Below are positions 44,543 to 48,335 of a DNA stretch of 48,335 bases, one piece after another; position 1 is the first letter of the stretch; each line of letters begins with the position of its first letter. Where the stretch lies: NCBI RefSeq assembly GCF_000003815.2, contig NW_023365695.1, positions 35,435 through 83,769 of the forward strand, read 5' to 3'. The DNA is from Branchiostoma floridae (taxonomy: Eukaryota > Chordata > Leptocardii > Amphioxiformes > Branchiostomatidae). The position numbers and the translations under genes are program-made. Below the pieces are notes generated by a model. That model worked only from the letters and a program-made list of their open reading frames with translations, searched no databases and was not told the origin of the DNA.

Positions 44543-44740
44543 ATACTGTAAATGCATTCAAGTTTGTGGGAATATAATTTCGTGGTAGTGAGTAAATGGA
44601 GTTGGTTTTGAGCTTGCAGTAGTGCCAAATACTATAGTCAGACAGTGTAATGGTAAAATGTGTGTTTTTGATTGCAGTGAAGCAGCCACCACAAAAACCA
44701 CAAACATAAAACCACTGCAAACATGTCTGCATTCACAGTA
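44543..44740. mobile_element. MITE-like foldback element, copy 2
   Basis: The termini TACTGTAAATGCATTCAAG and CTGCATTCACAGTA are inverted, as in the 15000-15224 element. It begins 42 bp past the RECQL stop and so probably lies in its 3' UTR. Confidence 0.8.
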
Positions 44741-44781
44741 TGTAAACATTGTTGCAGTCTTTGCTGTACTAAGTTACAACT

Positions 44782-45261
44782 TCAGTATTCTGAATTGTCT
44801 CCATCATACTGTGTTTGTGAGCTCTCTCTTTTCTCTTCAACATGGTTTTTCCTGGGCTCCTTGTGGTCGCTTTTCTTGACATGTTTTTTCCTGTGCAGCT
44901 GGTCTGATGATGATGATGAACGGTTCTTTCTCTTCCCCTTGTGTTTTTTCCCTGCCTCCATGCCGGCACTGTTCTGTAGCTCTACATGAGAGGTAGACTG
45001 TGCGATGCCAGTTTTGTCTCCACCTCCCACCTCTCTGGTACTAACACTGTCTGAAACTTTGCCTTTACTTTCATAGGGCACAAAATCATCATCATCATCG
45101 TCCCAAATCACAATGCAGTCTCCATCTTCTGCACTCTCTGGCCTCGAGGATGAACTTCGATCAAATCCAAAGCTTTGCCTCCTTTCTGTGACAGACACGT
45201 CTGAATTTGGAGCCGTGTTGGATGTTTTCTGGTTGCTGGTAGCTTCCGCACTTAGAGAGAC
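44782..45261 (-). CDS. RECQL: RECQL terminal exon (tail)
   Basis: Acceptor CTCGCATACAG. The frame opens VSLSAEATSNQ and includes SAEDGDCIVIWDDDDDDF, then Lys-rich KKHKGKRKNRSSSSS and KKHVKKSDHKEPRKNH, ending NSEY and a stop. The tail is low-complexity, as in vertebrate RECQL. The Asp run comes from a CAT/ATC-type repeat. Confidence 0.85.
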   Translation of the reverse strand, partial: VSLSAEATSNQKTSNTAPNSDVSVTERRQSFGFDRSSSSRPESAEDGDCIVIWDDDDDDFVPYESKGKVSDSVSTREVGGGDKTGIAQSTSHVELQNSAGMEAGKKHKGKRKNRSSSSSDQLHRKKHVKKSDHKEPRKNHVEEKRESSQTQYDGDNSEY

Positions 45262-48200
45262 CTGTATGCGAGAAAGACGCTGATGTTAGAAAGTTAAAGC
45301 GAGAACTAAGTCGCAATATGTTGCGCATGAAACATCCGTGTGGAAATCCCCTGTTTTCCAGCCAATAACTTACATTTAAGTGCAATAGTAATGTCATGTA
45401 TTGAAATTATCAACAGCAGTGCAATATAAAGCAAAATTTGGTATACAAGTGAAAGAGTAATGTATTGAAAGTCAGTTGTACAGTCAGACCTGTACATTTT
45501 GTACATGTAATTTTTTACCTTGTTCCCTACAGAATTTACTGATTCTTATCGAGGGGTCAGTCTAGGCATCTTCTTTTTAACTCATTTAATTCATCTTTTA
45601 TGTTGACAATGTTGATTTCAAGTGTGTCTCATGTATATACTTTTGCGATGAAGATGTAGTTACACCCACCTCCCTGCTGCTCCCCGATGCTGCAGTACCA
45701 CACGTAGCTGCTGCTGATGTTCTGCTCTTCTTCCTCTTACTGGGGATGCAGAGTGTCACCTGCACTCCTCCACTTGTCAGGCGATGGCTCTTGGGGCCTG
45801 AAGAGGAGATGCAAGAAATCAAAGATTTTAATCCTCAGTGCAATGTTTAGAGTACTTCAATGCTCTAGCATAGCTCTAGCCATATCATAAACTATAAACT
45901 GTTGATCCAAACCTTCAAACCTCGAGAAATGTTAGGAGTTCACAGTGCTAGCTGCCTCACTGTTAAGCTCCTCGTTCCAATTAGTTGGTAACTGGGAGAT
46001 CCTGGTTCAATCCTGGATAGGGCATCTCAGTTGAGCTGCACCCGGCTTTGGCAAATGGACGTAAAAGTGGGGGTGTTGTGTTTGAGGAGGCGACTCGAGC
46101 ACGTAAAAGGGGAAGTGCTAGTAACCCCTCCCTGTAAACATATACTAGTATCAGGATCAGTGCTACTGAAACAACAAGGAAAGTTGTCATGGAAGCTCAT
46201 CTGTGTTGGTAATAATCATAGAACAATTTCTTCCAACACAAAGATACATGTACATGTACACATGGATGAAATTTTCCACAAGGAAACTTGCTGCCCTGTG
46301 TGTCACTTGGCACTGCAAGGTGCACAACAACAACAATACACATAAGATTATGAATCCTTCTCCAAGTACCTGGTACTAAATAACTGATGGTACTGTAGGG
46401 AGTGAAGTGGTAGTCCTCCCTCAGGTATCCTTCCAGTAACATGTGGGTGATGACTCTCTACAGTACACACTTACTATACAGTTAAATACAGTACCTGGGA
46501 CCAGATAGCTGATGGTACTGTAGGGAGTGAAGTGATAGTCCTCCCTCAGGTACCCCTCCAGTAACATGTGGGTGATCACTCTCTCCCCCATCTCACGGGT
46601 CAGCCACGCAGGGTGGTTACCGTGGTTACCCCTCCGCTTGTCCCCCTGCAAGAAATGTGGATGGTCATGGTATTCTATCTTAGCACAAAAGTTCAGCTGT
46701 GTTCAAGTAGAGTACATTATAGATAACTGCTAACGCTTTGCTTCCAACACTGGAATTAACACCAGGTCCAGAGGGACTTACCCCTCTAAATTTTTGGACC
46801 AACTCCATCAATCTTGTTCACAGCATGAATGACCCCTGCTATCTCTATAAATTTAGAGGGGTAAGTCCCTATCATGTTATTTCCAGTATTGGAAGTTAAG
46901 TGTTAGCAGTTTTCTATAGTGGTATTATATCTGAAGTTTGGGCTGCTGCGGTGGTTTAAGGGCACTTTTGGGAGATGATGGACTAAGACAACTTTCCCAA
47001 GACAACAAAGAGAATACATCTTGAAGTTCATACTTTGGATGCTAAGACACTCTCTTCCAATATTTGAACATGTACCAGCAAACCGATAACAAACGGTTAT
47101 CATCTCTAAACATGCCTTAATACACCCATTCCTACACCAGTTTTACCCACCTTCCCCAGCCAGCTGTCCGCCAGTTTCAGCCCAGTCAGCCGCTGTTCCT
47201 TCGCTGTCGCTGACTGGATGACCCTGACGACCTCCTGGCAGAGGCTGGTCACGTCTTCTTCATCTGTTACAGTGACTGTGAAATATAGATTGGGAAATCA
47301 CCCTTTGTACCATTTGAAATAGAGCCAAAAAGCAGTTACTCATGCAACCGGATATGATTTTGGAAACGGTCAGATGTTTCAGATGGCATCCACCATCTTT
47401 TGTCACATGATCTGGCCTAAAATTTAATGCTCAGTTTAATACTCACTGACAGACACATTCATATATATGGTGACCAGCCCCACCAGCTCTGTCCTGCCAC
47501 TTGCTACATTATGTAATCAAAGACCACAGGGTTCTGCTACTTTACCAGTATTGATGGTGACAGCCAGGTCACTCCTCCACTACAATGGTGGTCCCGAGTC
47601 TGAGAACGTGCCTCGAATAAAAATATATAGGTACAGTAACTGCAAGGAAACTTGCTGACCTACATGCCACTAGGCTCTACTAGGATTTCAATGAATGAAC
47701 ACATACCTAATGTAGGGTCACAGACGTCGCACATGCCGCTGCACTTCGTGGAGTCCCAGCCTTCATCAAAGTGGTCGGCAATGATGGCACGGCGGCACCT
47801 GGGGGGAGGGGGTGGTTGCGCAGAAGGTTGTAAAATGTAGAACATACCTCGATGAAGGTTAGACATTCAGAGATAACTGTTACTCAAGCATCTGGGTAGA
47901 TTTTAACATGATAGTGTTTGGTTAATACCTGCGTGGTTGTTGTGTTCAGTTGCTCAGTGTCACTGATGAAAACATACACATAGTTGATGCTGCCTGAAAC
48001 ATCTGACCTTTTCAAAATCTATGCAGTTGCTTGAGAAACATCTTGCATAATGTACTGCATATTAGACAACATTTATGCTTTAAAAATAACTACATTTTGT
48101 GCATTGTATTTGATAAACTGAAAACTTTTTACCACCAAGATTTCTTTGTATAACTATGATGGTAACCATCAAAGATAAACTTTGATGTAAATACATGTCC

Positions 48201-48324
48201 CTACCTGTTGACATCATGACAGTACTTGACCATCCCGTACAGCTTCTGCTGCCCGGTCTGCTCTGTCATCACCATGGTGCTCTGTCTAAATATGTCCTGG
48301 AAACCGTAATGACCCCCCACGCAC
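44782..48324 (-). CDS. RECQL: RecQ1 DNA helicase, C-terminal six exons (gene span)
   Basis: Known: RECQL is a nuclear 3'-5' RecQ helicase that restarts reversed replication forks and promotes strand annealing. Coding exons: 48205-48324, 47707-47798, 47151-47275, 46495-46645, 45670-45797, 44782-45261, all in phase. The helicase core lies outside the window. Seen: GFQDIFRQSTMV and GQQKLYGMVKYC; a zinc-binding module with Cys in NRCRR, TKC, GMC and DVC around HFDEGWD; LTGLKLADSWLGK; a winged helix GERVITHMLLEGYLREDYHF then TPYSTISYLVPG, with the aromatic wing hairpin; a long basic and acidic tail. The tail includes CIVIWDDDDDD. A near-identical extra copy of the winged-helix exon 3' half lies at 46370-46457. 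Confidence 0.94.
45670..45797 (-). CDS. RECQL: RECQL exon after the winged helix
   Basis: Acceptor CTCTTCAG, donor GAG|GTGGGT. It encodes GPKSHRLTSGGVQVTL and a KRKKSR basic patch that could act in nuclear import. Confidence 0.85.
45940..46160. repeat. tRNA-like SINE fragment
   Basis: GGTTCAATCC (46004) is a B box. A GCTAGCTGCCTCA stretch upstream may be a decayed A box. Dispersed CAAGGAAACTTGCTGCC-type sequence follows near 46280 and also occurs near 43060 and 47645. Confidence 0.5.
46370..46457 (-). CDS. putative alternative RECQL winged-helix exon (duplicate)
   Basis: An 88-nt minus-strand stretch reads RVITHMLLEGYLREDYHF then TPYSTISYLVPG, identical in protein to the 3' part of exon 46495-46645. 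Seven codons differ, all synonymous. It has acceptor TACTGTAG and donor CAG|GTACTT. Its entry phase (0) fits the donor at 47151 and its exit phase (1) fits the acceptor at 45797, so it could replace the full exon, dropping the segment from GDKRRG to REMGE. The pyrimidine tract is poor, so use in vivo is uncertain. Confidence 0.5.
46495..46645 (-). CDS. RECQL: RECQL winged-helix exon
   Basis: Acceptor TTTCTTGCAG, donor CCAG|GTACTG. It encodes GDKRRGNHGNHPAWLTREMG and the winged helix ending ISYLVPG. The human counterpart reads [20 protein letters not shown]. Confidence 0.93.
46725..46911. mobile_element. foldback element in RECQL intron
   Basis: AACTGCTAACGCTT and its reverse AAGTGTTAGCAGTT form the ends. 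GGGACTTACCCCTCTAAATT and AAATTTAGAGGGGTAAGTCC form a second paired block inside. Confidence 0.88.
47151..47275 (-). CDS. RECQL: RECQL exon
   Basis: Acceptor ATTTCACAG, donor AAG|GTGGGT. It encodes VTVTDEEDVTSLCQEVVR, then LTGLKLADSWLGK (human LTPLKLIDSWMGK). It leaves in phase 0. Confidence 0.93.
47320..47580. repeat. foldback arm (AACCGGATATGATTT) and dispersed repeat copy
   Basis: 47330-47400 is an arm of the 34161 foldback family. 47455-47570 is the partner of 5435-5545. Confidence 0.65.
47707..47798 (-). CDS. RECQL: RECQL zinc-binding exon
   Basis: Acceptor CCTCCCCCCAG, donor TTAG|GTATGT. It encodes CRRAIIADHFDEGWD and three of the four zinc-ligand cysteines (TKC, GMC, DVC). The fourth is in CRR. 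Confidence 0.94.
47875..48055. mobile_element. foldback element of the AAGCAACTGG family
   Basis: GTTACTCAAGCATCTGG and GCAGTTGCTTGAGAAAC are the inverted ends. GTGTCACTGATGAAAA lies at the centre. It is a member of the 34161 family, diverged. Confidence 0.7.
48205..48324 (-). CDS. RECQL: RECQL exon, first in window
   Basis: Acceptor CTACCGCTCAG, donor AACAG|GTAGGG. It encodes CVGGHYGFQDIFRQSTMV then GQQKLYGMVKYCHDVNR (human YYGFGDIFRISSMV and GQQKLYEMVSYCQ). Confidence 0.92.
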
Positions 48325-48335
48325 CTGAGCGGTAG

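Overview
This is animal nuclear DNA, AT-rich and repeat-rich, with short phase-matched exons, GT..AG introns, tRNA-derived SINEs, foldback MITEs, a mariner remnant and a non-LTR retrotransposon 3' end. Intron-rich orthologues of chordate genes, together with repeat families that I recall from lancelets, suggest a cephalochordate (Branchiostoma). That assignment is inference.

Five protein-coding genes were rebuilt exon by exon from splice sites, codon phase and remembered family motifs. (1) Spermine synthase (SMS), + strand: the last four exons, 4591-17802. The N-terminal exons lie outside the window or were not found. (2) AFG1L/LACE1, a mitochondrial AAA+ ATPase, + strand: complete, 13 exons, 25134-32187, 519 codons. 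(3) SNIP1, an FHA-domain protein, - strand: two exons, 36320-38342, 314 codons. (4) A BLOC1S3-like subunit, + strand: five coding exons, 39621-42349, 200 codons. It stands head to head with SNIP1 across about 330 bp. (5) RECQL (RecQ1 helicase), - strand: the last six exons, 44782-48324. The five genes share no pathway (polyamine synthesis, mitochondrial protein quality control, nuclear RNA/Smad signalling, lysosome-related organelle biogenesis, DNA repair), so this is a stretch of ordinary chromosome and not an operon or cluster.

Layout: 1-4590 holds a mariner-derived element and local duplications. 4591-17802 is the 3' part of SMS. Its 11.8 kb intron carries several unrelated long-unit tandem arrays (about 300, 288 and 350 bp), foldback elements, and a LINE 3' end whose 56-bp tail is repeated 15 times. 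17803-25133 has no recognised gene, but contains MITEs, GT-rich DNA and a CCAAT-box cluster. 25134-48324 holds the other four genes.

The most unusual signal is that all five genes carry tandem partial copies of their own exons, each copy keeping a splice site: exon 5' ends with the acceptor (SMS, AFG1L exons 4, 12 and 13, BLOC1S3) or exon 3' ends with the donor or stop (SMS, AFG1L exon 5, RECQL, SNIP1). In the least-decayed copies (SNIP1 C-terminus, RECQL winged-helix exon, BLOC1S3 last exon), every codon difference I could count by eye against the working exon is synonymous (14 of 14, 7 of 7, 4 of 4). A neutrally decaying fragment should not look like that. The RECQL copy also has a phase-compatible acceptor and donor and could be an alternative exon.
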